21,049 bases of DNA from JAWVZB01 sp033722375. Its GTDB lineage: Bacteria > Actinomycetota > Nitriliruptoria > Nitriliruptorales > Nitriliruptoraceae. Of the stretch, positions 13,175 to 20,674 are shown piece after piece. Numbering within the stretch: the first letter of the stretch is position 1; each line of letters starts with the position of its first letter. The translations under genes were made by a program, and so were the position numbers. The notes below the pieces were generated by a model, which saw only the letters and a list, made by a program, of their open reading frames with translations, ran no database searches and was not told the origin of the DNA. The stretch covers positions 1 through 21,049 of the forward strand of contig JAWVZB010000055.1 in NCBI GenBank assembly GCA_033722375.1, in the 5' to 3' direction.

Positions 13175-14068
13175 ATGATCGCCAACCAGCTCAGGGACAT
13201 AGGGACCTCAGCGGGAAGGGTGGCCGTTCGTATCACGGGCAGCGGCCCCTGCGTGTTGCTGATCCACGGCATCCCCGGGTCGGCCAAGACCTGGACGCCC
13301 GTGGCCGAAGGGCTGGCTGCCGCGGGATTCGAGGTACTGGTCCCCGATCTGCTCGGGTTCGGCGCGAGCGACCGGCCCGGCGATGTCGACGGGCTGCACA
13401 TCGACGCTCAGGCCGCCGCACTGTCGGAGCTCCTCGCAGCCACCCGCGACAGACCGGTCATCGTCGTGGGCCACGACTACGGCGTTCCGATCGCGGTGAC
13501 CATCGCCCATCGCATGCCGCGGTCGGTCTCTGGGCTCGTCCTCGCAGCTGGCAACCTGTTCACCGACACCCCCATCCCGATGCCGCTGAACATCATTCCG
13601 GCGCCGGTCGTCGGCAAGCTGGCTGCCCGGATGCTGATGTCCAGGCCGATGCTCCGGGCCATGTTGCGTCTCGGTGTCGGTCAGCCACCACCCTGGCTGA
13701 ACCCTGCCCACTACCTCGGCGACTCGCGTCAGAGCCAAGCGATCCGAATGATCTTCTCCGCGTCGCTGCGGGAACTCCCAGATCGCTACCGGGAGGTGGA
13801 AGCGGCGCTGGGCGAACTGCAAGCGCCCTCGGTCGTCATCTGGGGAGGCCGCGACCCCTTCTTCGGCATCGAACAGGCACGCCGTGCCGCTGCGGCGATC
13901 CCGGACGCTGAGCTGCGGATCGAGCCCGACGCCGGCCACTTCCTGCCCGCCGAACGGCCCGCTGCCTTCATCGACGCGGTCCGCCAGATCCAGGGCCGCG
14001 TGCAAGCAACAGCCCACGAGCCAGCGGCCCGGCCCGACCTGCACCCCAACTCGGCAGGTGATCGCTGA
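13175..14068 (+). CDS. Alpha/beta hydrolase, epoxide hydrolase/dehalogenase type (cassette)
   Basis: A 297-residue soluble alpha/beta hydrolase. The oxyanion motif is LLIHGIPGSAKTW (HGxPG). The nucleophile elbow VVGHDYGVPIA places Asp101 where serine hydrolases carry Ser. The acid is Asp227 in VIWGGRDPFFG and the base His255 in PDAGHFLPAERP. An Asp nucleophile with HGxP is the pattern of epoxide hydrolases, haloalkane dehalogenases and fluoroacetate dehalogenases, so the substrate is probably a small epoxide or halogenated compound; which one is not determined. The ATG at 13175 follows GGGAGG by 4 nt. The frame is open back to 13106, but that extension is atypical for the family and lies in the operator region. 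The C-terminus has a polar tail of about 25 residues. Probably co-transcribed with the next hydrolase. Confidence 0.88.
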   Translation: MIANQLRDIGTSAGRVAVRITGSGPCVLLIHGIPGSAKTWTPVAEGLAAAGFEVLVPDLLGFGASDRPGDVDGLHIDAQAAALSELLAATRDRPVIVVGHDYGVPIAVTIAHRMPRSVSGLVLAAGNLFTDTPIPMPLNIIPAPVVGKLAARMLMSRPMLRAMLRLGVGQPPPWLNPAHYLGDSRQSQAIRMIFSASLRELPDRYREVEAALGELQAPSVVIWGGRDPFFGIEQARRAAAAIPDAELRIEPDAGHFLPAERPAAFIDAVRQIQGRVQATAHEPAARPDLHPNSAGDR

Positions 14069-14109
14069 GGTTGTCCGCCGCCGTCGAACGAGCCCGAACG
14101 GAGCCGACC

Positions 14110-15159
14110 ATGCAGCTCCTACGAGCAACGTCACCCCTCCCGGGGGATCGCTCTCGTGAACCGAAGGCTTCCCCGCCGAGCGAGCCGGAGTTCGATGGCC
14201 GGAGGCGATGGCGCAAGGTGCTTGCCGGTGCTGCCGTCATCGCAGCGGTGCTGATAGTCGGCCCACCCGTAGTCCAGTTGGCCACACCCGACTCCTCACG
14301 GCAACTGACAGGCGTCACCGCCGCGCAGCTGTCACCGACCGACGTTCGGTTCGTCAACGAACGCGACCAGATCATGCTGGCCGGTCAACTGTTCCTGCCA
14401 CCGACCCCGGGCCCTCACCCCGCCGCAGCCATCATCAACGGCTCAGGGGCCAGCCACCGGACCAACAGCTGGTATCTGACCCTCACCGACCATCTCGTCG
14501 ACTCCGGCTACGCCGTCCTCTGGCCCGACAAGCGCGGCTCAGGAGCCTCGGAGGGGCGATGGGAGACCGCCAGTTTCGAAGCGCTCGCACGAGACGCCAC
14601 CGCCAGCCTCGACTTCCTGCGATCACACCCGAAGATCGACCCCGACCGGATCGGGGTGATCGGCATGAGCCAAGGCGGACGTATCGCCGCGATCGTCGCC
14701 GCAGACAACGACGACATCGCCTACGGCGTGAGCTTCTCCGGAGGGGTCCTGCCCGCCTACCGGTCGCTTCGCTACGAGGAGACCCACAACCTGCGCGAGA
14801 TCGGGTTCCTGCCCGGGGTGTCGGAGCTGATCGCCCCAGTCTCCAGCTGGGCGATCATCAACGTCGCCCAGACGGAGTTCTGGGACGCGGTAGGCAACTT
14901 CGACCCGCTGCCGTACTGGGCCAAGGTCGACATCCCCGTCCTGTTCCAGTTCGGAACCGACGACACCAACGTCGACACCGCCACCTCCGCGGCACGGCTG
15001 ACCTCCCTCCAACAGTCCAACATCCACATCCAGACCTACCGAGGCTCCGGACATGCCATCGAGCAACCACCAGACCAAGGAGACGAGATCATCCGCCCCG
15101 AAGCGCTCAACGACCTCACCCGCTTCATCGACCAGGCAACACGCAGCCTCAGTAGCTGA
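14110..15159 (+). CDS. Membrane-anchored alpha/beta serine hydrolase (cassette)
   Basis: A 349-residue protein with a basic N-terminus and one membrane helix or uncleaved signal anchor (about 37-57), then an extracytoplasmic hydrolase domain. Landmarks: AAIINGSGASHRTNSW (oxyanion region), YAVLWPDKRGSGASEG, nucleophile Ser187 in GVIGMSQGGRIAA, acidic residues in QFGTDDTNVD (about 284-285), and His315 in RGSGHAIEQ. It resembles dienelactone-hydrolase/BAAT-like serine hydrolases; the substrate cannot be told. ATG at 14110 has GGAG 6 nt upstream and is preferred. A TTG at 14071, right after the previous stop, would add 13 residues. It follows hydrolase 1 by 41 nt, so the two form an operon: one cytoplasmic, one at the outer face of the membrane. 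Confidence 0.82.
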   Translation: MQLLRATSPLPGDRSREPKASPPSEPEFDGRRRWRKVLAGAAVIAAVLIVGPPVVQLATPDSSRQLTGVTAAQLSPTDVRFVNERDQIMLAGQLFLPPTPGPHPAAAIINGSGASHRTNSWYLTLTDHLVDSGYAVLWPDKRGSGASEGRWETASFEALARDATASLDFLRSHPKIDPDRIGVIGMSQGGRIAAIVAADNDDIAYGVSFSGGVLPAYRSLRYEETHNLREIGFLPGVSELIAPVSSWAIINVAQTEFWDAVGNFDPLPYWAKVDIPVLFQFGTDDTNVDTATSAARLTSLQQSNIHIQTYRGSGHAIEQPPDQGDEIIRPEALNDLTRFIDQATRSLSS

Positions 15160-15242
15160 CGAGCCCTGGCCCACGTGCCCAACGCGTGCTCCCCGTGGCC
15201 TCGCGGTCTGCACAGCCCGCGCCGTAACCCCTGCGAACCGCA

Positions 15243-15300
15243 GCGGCAGTTCGCGTGAGAGCTCATAGTCATCGTTCCGGTGGTTGCGGCGAACTGCCGC
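15243..15300. repeat. Subterminal 12-bp perfect inverted repeat near the right cassette end
   Basis: GCGGCAGTTCGC (15243-15254) and GCGAACTGCCGC (15289-15300) are perfect reverse complements 34 nt apart. The same 12-mer with one change occurs at the left end (12337-12348). Next to it are a CTGCG/CGCAG hairpin (15231-15243) and the perfect palindrome GAGCCCGGGCTC (15301-15312). No gene is visible in 15160-15372. Confidence 0.65.
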
Positions 15301-15338
15301 GAGCCCGGGCTCGACGAGCCTTCGCTCCCCTGGGCGGG

Positions 15339-15375
15339 AGTTCCCACCCGAAACCTCACCCCGCTGCCGTACTCA
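15339..15375 (-). repeat. Right terminal inverted repeat of the cassette
   Basis: This is the reverse-complement match of 12210-12247: 23 bp identical at the outer end, then CGGGTGG and AACT shared. Its outermost TGA doubles as the hisF stop codon (15373-15375). Confidence 0.85.
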
Positions 15376-16158
15376 GCCGGGCGTGAGGCGACGCACCGGG
15401 ATACCCCGGGCGGCCATCTCGTCCTTGACCTGGCTGATCCGGAGCTCCCCGAAGTGGAAGATGCTGGCGGCGAGCACGGCCGACGCGTGCCCCTCGAGGA
15501 TGCCCTCGGCCATGTGCGCCGCGGTGCCCGCCCCGCCACTGGCGATGACCGGGACCTGCACGACGTCGGTGACGGCGCGGAGCAGGTCGAGGTCGAAGCC
15601 GGACTTGGTGCCGTCGCGGTCCATCGAGGTGAGGAGGATCTCGCCCGCGCCTAGCTCGGCGACCTCGCCGGCCCACTCCACGGCGTCACGACCCGTCGGG
15701 GTCCGGCCGCCGTGGATCACGACCTCCCATCCCGCTGACGGGTCGTCGGGGTCGCGGCGGCGTGCGTCGATCGCCGACACGATGCTCTGACTGCCCAGCG
15801 ACTCGGCGGCTTCGGTCAGGACGGCGGGGCGCTGCACCGCCGCGGTGTTGAACGCGATCTTGTCGGCGCCGGCCCGCAGCATCGCGAGTGCGTCGTCAGC
15901 ACTGCGCATCCCGCCACCGACGGTCAGCGGGATGAAGACCTCGTCGGCGGTGCGCCGGACCACGTCCTCCATGATCTGGCGGCGGTCCGACGACGCCGTG
16001 ATGTCGAGGAACACGAGCTCGTCGGCTCCTTCGCGGTCGTAGGCCCTCGCGAGCTCGACCGGGTCGCCGGCGTCCCGGAGCTCGACGAACCGGATGCCCT
16101 TGACGACCCGGCCGTCGGTGACATCCAGGCAGGGGATCACCCGGGCAGCGAGGGTCAC
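15373..16158 (-). CDS. hisF: Imidazole glycerol phosphate synthase, cyclase subunit
   Basis: A 261-residue TIM barrel that uses ammonia from HisH to make imidazole glycerol phosphate and AICAR. The catalytic aspartates are Asp12 in VIPCLDVTDGRVVKG and Asp131 in SAIDARR. Phosphate motifs are IPLTVGGGMRS and PVIASGGAGTAAHM, and ILLTSMDRDGTKSG is diagnostic. GTG at 16158 with AGGTGAG just upstream gives the standard N-terminus and starts 13 nt past hisA; the open frame further up overlaps hisA. The gene is full length, but its last codons and stop form the insertion site of the cassette. It is the last gene of the hisDCBHAF unit. Confidence 0.97.
   Translation of the reverse strand: MTLAARVIPCLDVTDGRVVKGIRFVELRDAGDPVELARAYDREGADELVFLDITASSDRRQIMEDVVRRTADEVFIPLTVGGGMRSADDALAMLRAGADKIAFNTAAVQRPAVLTEAAESLGSQSIVSAIDARRRDPDDPSAGWEVVIHGGRTPTGRDAVEWAGEVAELGAGEILLTSMDRDGTKSGFDLDLLRAVTDVVQVPVIASGGAGTAAHMAEGILEGHASAVLAASIFHFGELRISQVKDEMAARGIPVRRLTPG
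15376..15383. repeat. Right target-site duplication, inside the hisF 3' end
   Basis: GCCGGGCG, the direct copy of 12202-12209. It encodes the final hisF codons on the minus strand (ACG CCC GGC), which shows that the original target was the 3' end of hisF. Confidence 0.75.
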
Positions 16159-16171
16159 GAGCTCACCTGTC

Positions 16172-16897
16172 TCACGGCGACACCTCCGCAAGTGCCTCCT
16201 CCAGGGTGAAGCGTCCGGCGTAGAGAGCCTTCCCGACGATGGCGGCGTCGACCCGCTCGTGGCAGGTCGACAGGGCGCGGAGGTCGTCGAGGCTCGCCAC
16301 TCCCCCGGATGCGGTCACGTCGGCGTCGGTGGCGTCAGCGACCTGGCGCAGCATCTCCACGTTCGGGCCCTCGAGCATGCCGTCGCGGGTGATGTCGGTG
16401 TAGACGAACCGTGGGACCCCCATCTCGGTGAACCGGTCGAGAGCCTCGAACAGATCACCGGCCTCTTCGGTCCAGCCGCGTGCCTGGAGGGTGGTGCCGC
16501 GGGCGTCGAGGCCGACGGCGATCCTCGGTCCGACCCGGTCCAGCACCGCCCGGACGAAGTCCGGGTCCTTGAGCGCCATCGTGCCGATCACCACCCGCTC
16601 GGCGCCGTAGCCGAGCGATGCCTCGACGTCCTCGAGCGTGCGGACACCCCCGGACGCCTGCACCTTGCAGCCCGTGGCCTCGACCACGTCCGCGATGAGG
16701 TGACGGTTGGCCGGTTCGCCGGTGAAGGCGGCGTCGAGGTCGACCACGTGCAGCCAGGTCGCGCCGGCATCGGCGAACCGGGTCGCAGCGGCGACGGGGT
16801 CGTCGTCGTAGACGGTCTCGGCGTCGGCCTTGCCCTGGGTCAGCCGCACGGCGCGGCCCCCCTTGATGTCGACCGCCGGGTAGATCGTGAAGGTCAT
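16172..16897 (-). CDS. hisA: ProFAR isomerase HisA, probable dual-function PriA
   Basis: A 241-residue TIM-barrel isomerase acting on ProFAR in histidine synthesis. The catalytic pair is Asp10 (YPAVDIKGGRAVRL) and Asp168 (FVYTDITRDGM). As in mycobacterial PriA, it has an Arg in ASGGVRTLED (Arg86), an Asp in VGLDARG (Asp131) and an Arg-Gly-Trp loop (Arg140, Trp142), and the C-terminus IVGKALYAGRFTLEEAL is PriA-like. PriA also performs the TrpF step of tryptophan synthesis; no trpF is present beside trpC, trpB and trpA here, which fits. Dual activity is an inference. The ATG at 16897 has AGGATCC upstream; the gap to hisH is 40 nt and to hisF 13 nt. Confidence 0.95.
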   Translation of the reverse strand: MTFTIYPAVDIKGGRAVRLTQGKADAETVYDDDPVAAATRFADAGATWLHVVDLDAAFTGEPANRHLIADVVEATGCKVQASGGVRTLEDVEASLGYGAERVVIGTMALKDPDFVRAVLDRVGPRIAVGLDARGTTLQARGWTEEAGDLFEALDRFTEMGVPRFVYTDITRDGMLEGPNVEMLRQVADATDADVTASGGVASLDDLRALSTCHERVDAAIVGKALYAGRFTLEEALAEVSP

Positions 16898-16937
16898 GGT
16901 TGGATCCTGGGGATGAACTGGGAGGGCGGGTGGTGAG

Positions 16938-17561
16938 TCATGACAGTGTGGCGACCCAGTTGCTGAGGAAGCGCGCCCCGATCGGTCCCGACTTCTCGGG
17001 GTGGAACTGGGTCCCGAGGACGTTGTTGACCCGGACGACGCTCGGGAACGACGCCCCGCCATAGTCGGTCACCGCGACGACGTGAGCGTCGTCGGACGGG
17101 ACGGCGTAGTAGGAGTGCACGAAGTAGCAGCGCTCCCCCGCAACGCCCTCGAGCGCCGGGTCGCCGTCGTGTCCGTCCGCCGCCTCGATGACGTCCCAGC
17201 CCATGTGCGGGACGGTCACGTCAGCCGGGAACCGCACGACGGTGCCCGGCAACACGCCGAGCCCTGTGACGTCTCCCTCCTCGCTGTGCTCGTACAGCAG
17301 CTGCAGCCCGACGCAGATGCCGAGGGCGGGGCGATCCTCGTCGATCCAATTGCGGACGACCGCCTCGAGCCCCAAGGATCTGAGTTCCGCGAGGCAGGTC
17401 CCGAAGTGGCCGACGCCCGGTACGACGAGCGCGTCGGCGTCGGCAGCCTCATCGGGATCCTCGGTCACGAACGCGTCCGCACCCGCGTGGCTGAGGCCAC
17501 GCTGGGCCGAGCGGACGTTGCCCGCCTGGTAGTCGAGCACCGCAACACGCGGTCGGGTCAC
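16938..17561 (-). CDS. hisH: Imidazole glycerol phosphate synthase, glutaminase subunit
   Basis: A 207-residue class I glutamine amidotransferase that supplies ammonia to HisF. The triad is visible: Cys83 in LGICVGLQLLYE, and His187 and Glu189 in GTQFHPEKSG. VVPGVGHFGTC and VPHMGWDVI are HisH signatures. The GTG at 17561 overlaps the hisB stop (GTGA). Normal length. Confidence 0.97.
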   Translation of the reverse strand: MTRPRVAVLDYQAGNVRSAQRGLSHAGADAFVTEDPDEAADADALVVPGVGHFGTCLAELRSLGLEAVVRNWIDEDRPALGICVGLQLLYEHSEEGDVTGLGVLPGTVVRFPADVTVPHMGWDVIEAADGHDGDPALEGVAGERCYFVHSYYAVPSDDAHVVAVTDYGGASFPSVVRVNNVLGTQFHPEKSGPIGARFLSNWVATLS

Positions 17562-18145
17562 TCGAGTACACCTTTGGTGGACGGCACGCCAGCCCCGGTG
17601 ATCTCGACGGCGCGCCGGAGCGCCACCGCGAAGGCCTTGAAGACCGACTCGTGGATGTGGTGGCTGTTCTTCCCGGCGAGGTTCTGGACGTGCAGCGTGA
17701 TCCTGGCGTTGGCCACGACCGATTCGAAGAAGTGCTCGACGAGGGTGGTCTCGAAGGTGCCGATCAGCTCGACCGGGGTCTCGACCTCGTAGACGAGGTA
17801 GGGCCGCCCCGACAGGTCGATCGCGACGCGGGTCAAGGATTCGTCGATCGGCACGGTGGCGTCCCCGAACCGCTCGACGCCGGCGCGGTCGCCCCAGGCA
17901 TCGGCGAGCGCCTGTCCCAGCGCGATGCCGACGTCCTCGACGGTGTGGTGGGCGTCCACCTCGAGGTCGCCGGTGGCTGCGACCGTGAGGTCGAGCCGCC
18001 CGTGGCGTCCGAGCTGATCGAGCATGTGATCGAAGAACGGGATACCGGTGTCGATGTCGCAGGTCCCGGCGCCGTCGAGCTCGACGGCCACCTCGACCTT
18101 GGTCTCGCCGGTGGCACGTTCGATGCGGCCGTTGCGGCTCATCAT
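17558..18145 (-). CDS. hisB: Imidazoleglycerol-phosphate dehydratase
   Basis: A 195-residue manganese enzyme dehydrating imidazole glycerol phosphate. Motifs: IPFFDHMLDQL (37-45 region), DAHHTVEDVGIALGQAL with metal ligands His66, His67 and Glu70, LVEHFFESV, and KNSHHIHESVFKAFA near the C-terminus. It is the monofunctional actinobacterial form without a phosphatase domain. ATG at 18145 overlaps the hisC stop as ATGA; a second ATG follows directly at 18142. Confidence 0.97.
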   Translation of the reverse strand: MMSRNGRIERATGETKVEVAVELDGAGTCDIDTGIPFFDHMLDQLGRHGRLDLTVAATGDLEVDAHHTVEDVGIALGQALADAWGDRAGVERFGDATVPIDESLTRVAIDLSGRPYLVYEVETPVELIGTFETTLVEHFFESVVANARITLHVQNLAGKNSHHIHESVFKAFAVALRRAVEITGAGVPSTKGVLE

Positions 18146-19245
18146 GCTTCCTTCAGGACGTCGGTCAGTGCGGTCAGGAACGCGTCGTTCTCGTCGGGGG
18201 TACCGATGGTGACCCGCAGGCACCCACCGAGTCGCGGCTTGTCGGAGAAGTCGCGGATCAGGACACCCCGCTCGAGCAGACGGTCGAAGAGGTCATCGAC
18301 CGCGGTGCGGAACAGTACGAAGTTGGCGGCGGAGTGCCACACCCGCTCGATGCCGGGAAGCGCACGGAGCGCCTTCTCGACGCGGTCCCGTTCGGCGGAG
18401 ATCTCGGGGATGTGGGTCAGCATCGCTCCCCGCATCGTCACCGCGACCTCGCCAGCGATCTGCTTGATCGCGTCGACGTGGTAGGGCAGCCGCACCTTGC
18501 GCAGATCGTCGACCACCCAGTCGTGCGCCAGCAGATAGCCGAGCCGCAGGCCAGCGAGCCGGTACGCCTTCGAGAAGGTGCGGGCCACCACGAGCCGCGG
18601 GAGATCGTCCAGCAGCGACCGTGCGCTGACCCCCTCGGGGGCGAACTCGACGTACGCCTCGTCGACGACCACGAGCGCCTGGGAGGTGTCGTGCAGCGCC
18701 CGGATGGTGGGATGGTCGACCACGATCCCGGTGGGGTTGTTCGGGCTCGCCACGGTGATGATGTCGGGCTGGTGCTCCTCGACCGCGGCACGAGCCAGGT
18801 CCGGGGTCGGCGTGAAGTCATCGGGGAGGTCGTGCTCGACCGTCCCGGTCCCGGACACGCGTGCGATGAGCGGGTGGGCCGAGTACCCGGGGCGGAACAG
18901 CAGCATCCGCCGACCCGGTCCTCCGTAGGCCTGGAAGAGTTGCACCAGAACCTCGTTGGAGCCGTTGGCGACCCACACCTGCGCCGTGTCGAGTCCGTGG
19001 GCCTCACCCAGCACCTCCCGGAGCTTCGACGCGGGGCGGTCCGGATAGCGGTGGAGCTCGGTGGTGTGGAGCGCCGCCCCGACCGCGTCGAGGTAGGCCG
19101 CCGGTGGCGGCTCTGGGGTCTCGTTGGTGTTCAGCCGCACGGCGACGTCGAGCTGCGGGGCGCCGTAGGGCGTCACTTCGACGAGGTCGTCCCGCACCGG
19201 CACCGGGTTACCAGTGCGGGACGGTTCGACGGTCTCGTCGCTCAC
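18142..19245 (-). CDS. hisC: Histidinol-phosphate aminotransferase
   Basis: A 367-residue fold-type I PLP aminotransferase converting imidazole acetol phosphate to histidinol phosphate. Motifs: VRLNTNETPEPPP, ELHRYPD, NGSNEVL, ASPNNPTG, VVDEAYVEF, and the PLP lysine Lys226 in ARTFSKAYRLAGLRLGY; Arg in GGCLRVTIGT binds the carboxylate or phosphate end of the substrate. The GTG at 19245 overlaps the hisD stop (GTGA). Confidence 0.96.
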   Translation of the reverse strand: MSDETVEPSRTGNPVPVRDDLVEVTPYGAPQLDVAVRLNTNETPEPPPAAYLDAVGAALHTTELHRYPDRPASKLREVLGEAHGLDTAQVWVANGSNEVLVQLFQAYGGPGRRMLLFRPGYSAHPLIARVSGTGTVEHDLPDDFTPTPDLARAAVEEHQPDIITVASPNNPTGIVVDHPTIRALHDTSQALVVVDEAYVEFAPEGVSARSLLDDLPRLVVARTFSKAYRLAGLRLGYLLAHDWVVDDLRKVRLPYHVDAIKQIAGEVAVTMRGAMLTHIPEISAERDRVEKALRALPGIERVWHSAANFVLFRTAVDDLFDRLLERGVLIRDFSDKPRLGGCLRVTIGTPDENDAFLTALTDVLKEA

Positions 19246-20543
19246 GCCCTCTCCCCCGGTTCCAGCCGGATCTGCACCGCCCGGGCGTGGGCGGGAAGAT
19301 CCTCGGCGGCGGCGAGCGCGTCGACGGTCGGGGCGAGGTCTGCGAGAGCCTCCTCGTCGTAGGCCACCCAGTTGACGGGCACGAGGAACGAGGTGGTGCT
19401 GAGCCCGCCGTTGAACCGGGCGGTCCCCGAGGTCGGGAGGGTGTGGTTCGGGCCTGCGGCGTAGTCACCCAGACTGACCGGCGTCTGCGGCCCGATGAAC
19501 GTCGTACCGGCGTAGCGGATGCTGGCGGCCACCTTGTTGGCGTCCTCGGTGTGCACCTCGAGGTGCTCCGCCGCGAACGCTTCAGCGACCTCGATGGCGC
19601 GATCGATGTCGTCGACGACCATGACCGTCCCCTGGCCGTCGAGCGCAGCTTGGACCCGGGACCGGTGTCTCGTACGGCTGACCTCGTCCTCCAACGCGGC
19701 GGCTACGCCCTCCACGTGCGACTCGTCGGTCGTGATGAGGAGGCACGTTGCCAGTTCGTCGTGTTCGGCCTGGGCCACGAGGTCGGCTGCCAGGAGCCGC
19801 GAGTCGGCGGTGTGGTCGGCGACGATCGCGATCTCGGTCGGGCCGGCGACGGCGTCGATCGAGCAGCGCCCTTCTCCTTGGACCCGCTGCTTCGCCTGCG
19901 TGACGAACACGTTCCCCGGACCGACGATCGTGTCGCAGGCGGGGATCGTGTCGGTGCCGTACGCCATCGCGGCGATGGCCTGCGCACCGCCGACCCGGTA
20001 GACCCGATCGACACCGAGGAGTTCGGCCGCTGCCAGGATCGTGCGGTTGGGCTGGCCCCCGTCACCCGTCGGCGGAGTGCACAGGACGATGTCATCGACA
20101 CCGGCGACCTGGGCCGGGACCACGGTCATCACGACCGTCGAGGGGTAGGCGGCCTTGCCGCCCGGTACGTAGATGCCGGCGCGCTGGACGGGGCGGTGCC
20201 ACTGCCCCATCCGGGCGCCGCCGCGGGCGTCCTCCCAGTCGTCGGGGCGAGCACGCTCGTGGAACCAGCGGACCTGATCGACTGCCCGTTCCAGGGCGGC
20301 GCGGAGATCCTCGTCCAGCTCGTCGAGCGCTGCCGCACGGAGCTTCTCGGGAACGAGGAAGTCGTCCAGTTCGACGCCGTCGAACTTCTGCGTCAACTCG
20401 CGGACGGCAGCGTCGCCCCGCTCGAGCACGTCGTCGAGGATGCCGTTGACCGCCGCCGCGACGTCGGCGCGGTCGGTGGCGGGGCGGGGGAAGTGTTCAC
20501 GCGGGTCGCTGGAGTCACCGCGGAGGTCGATGACGCGGAGCAT
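19242..20543 (-). CDS. hisD: Histidinol dehydrogenase
   Basis: A 433-residue zinc, NAD-dependent enzyme catalysing the last two oxidations to histidine. Motifs: AGIYVPGGKAAYPSTVVMT, VGPGNVFVTQAKQ, AGPTEIAIVAD, DLVAQAEHDELA (the zinc/catalytic Glu-His region) and SLGDYAAGPNHTLPT. It starts with ATG at 20543 behind a weak ribosome binding site (GGATCC). As first gene of hisDCBHAF it should have the operon promoter in the 131-bp spacer 20544-20674. Confidence 0.97.
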   Translation of the reverse strand: MLRVIDLRGDSSDPREHFPRPATDRADVAAAVNGILDDVLERGDAAVRELTQKFDGVELDDFLVPEKLRAAALDELDEDLRAALERAVDQVRWFHERARPDDWEDARGGARMGQWHRPVQRAGIYVPGGKAAYPSTVVMTVVPAQVAGVDDIVLCTPPTGDGGQPNRTILAAAELLGVDRVYRVGGAQAIAAMAYGTDTIPACDTIVGPGNVFVTQAKQRVQGEGRCSIDAVAGPTEIAIVADHTADSRLLAADLVAQAEHDELATCLLITTDESHVEGVAAALEDEVSRTRHRSRVQAALDGQGTVMVVDDIDRAIEVAEAFAAEHLEVHTEDANKVAASIRYAGTTFIGPQTPVSLGDYAAGPNHTLPTSGTARFNGGLSTTSFLVPVNWVAYDEEALADLAPTVDALAAAEDLPAHARAVQIRLEPGERA

Positions 20544-20674
20544 GGATCCGAGCGGTAGGAAGCGCGCTTGAGCGTAGCGGTGGGCAACACCACTACCCCG
20601 CGCGGCCAGGGTGGCCGGCAGGGTGAGTGCGATCTGGGAGGCTCGTGCGGGGGCGGCTGGTGACTGCTGGGGTG
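20544..20674 (-). promoter_or_regulatory. Spacer upstream of hisD with a hairpin (20603-20617)
   Basis: This should contain the his operon promoter, but I find no good -35/-10 pair. CGGCCA-GGG-TGGCCG (20603-20617) is a perfect 6-bp hairpin without a T-tract, perhaps ending the upstream HNH gene. No leader peptide rich in histidine is visible. Confidence 0.35.

Larger units (their letters stand above)
12210..15375. mobile_element. 3.2-kb transposase-less insertion (mobile-cassette-like) at the 3' end of hisF
   Basis: Seen directly: ~37-bp near-perfect terminal inverted repeats, an 8-bp direct duplication outside them, and inside only a regulator and two hydrolases, with no transposase, integrase or resolvase. 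The right end lies exactly on the hisF stop codon, whose TGA is provided equally by the repeat, so hisF is not damaged. Such ends imply movement by a transposase acting in trans, as described for mobile insertion cassettes and MITE-like elements. An 8-bp duplication is used by several families (for example IS256, ISL3, IS66), so the helper cannot be named. Local base content is less GC-extreme than in the flanking biosynthetic genes, for example the AT-rich spacer at 13118-13156. Confidence 0.78.

Noticed and set aside
12210..15375. Cassette as an integron or CRISPR-type element.
   Set aside because: No attC-like sites, integrase or regularly spaced repeats; the ends are terminal inverted repeats with a short duplication, which fits transposition.
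15283..15800. Plus-strand open frames opposite the hisF 3' half.
   Set aside because: They run across the cassette boundary and antisense to hisF with no domain similarity; shadows of the hisF codon bias.
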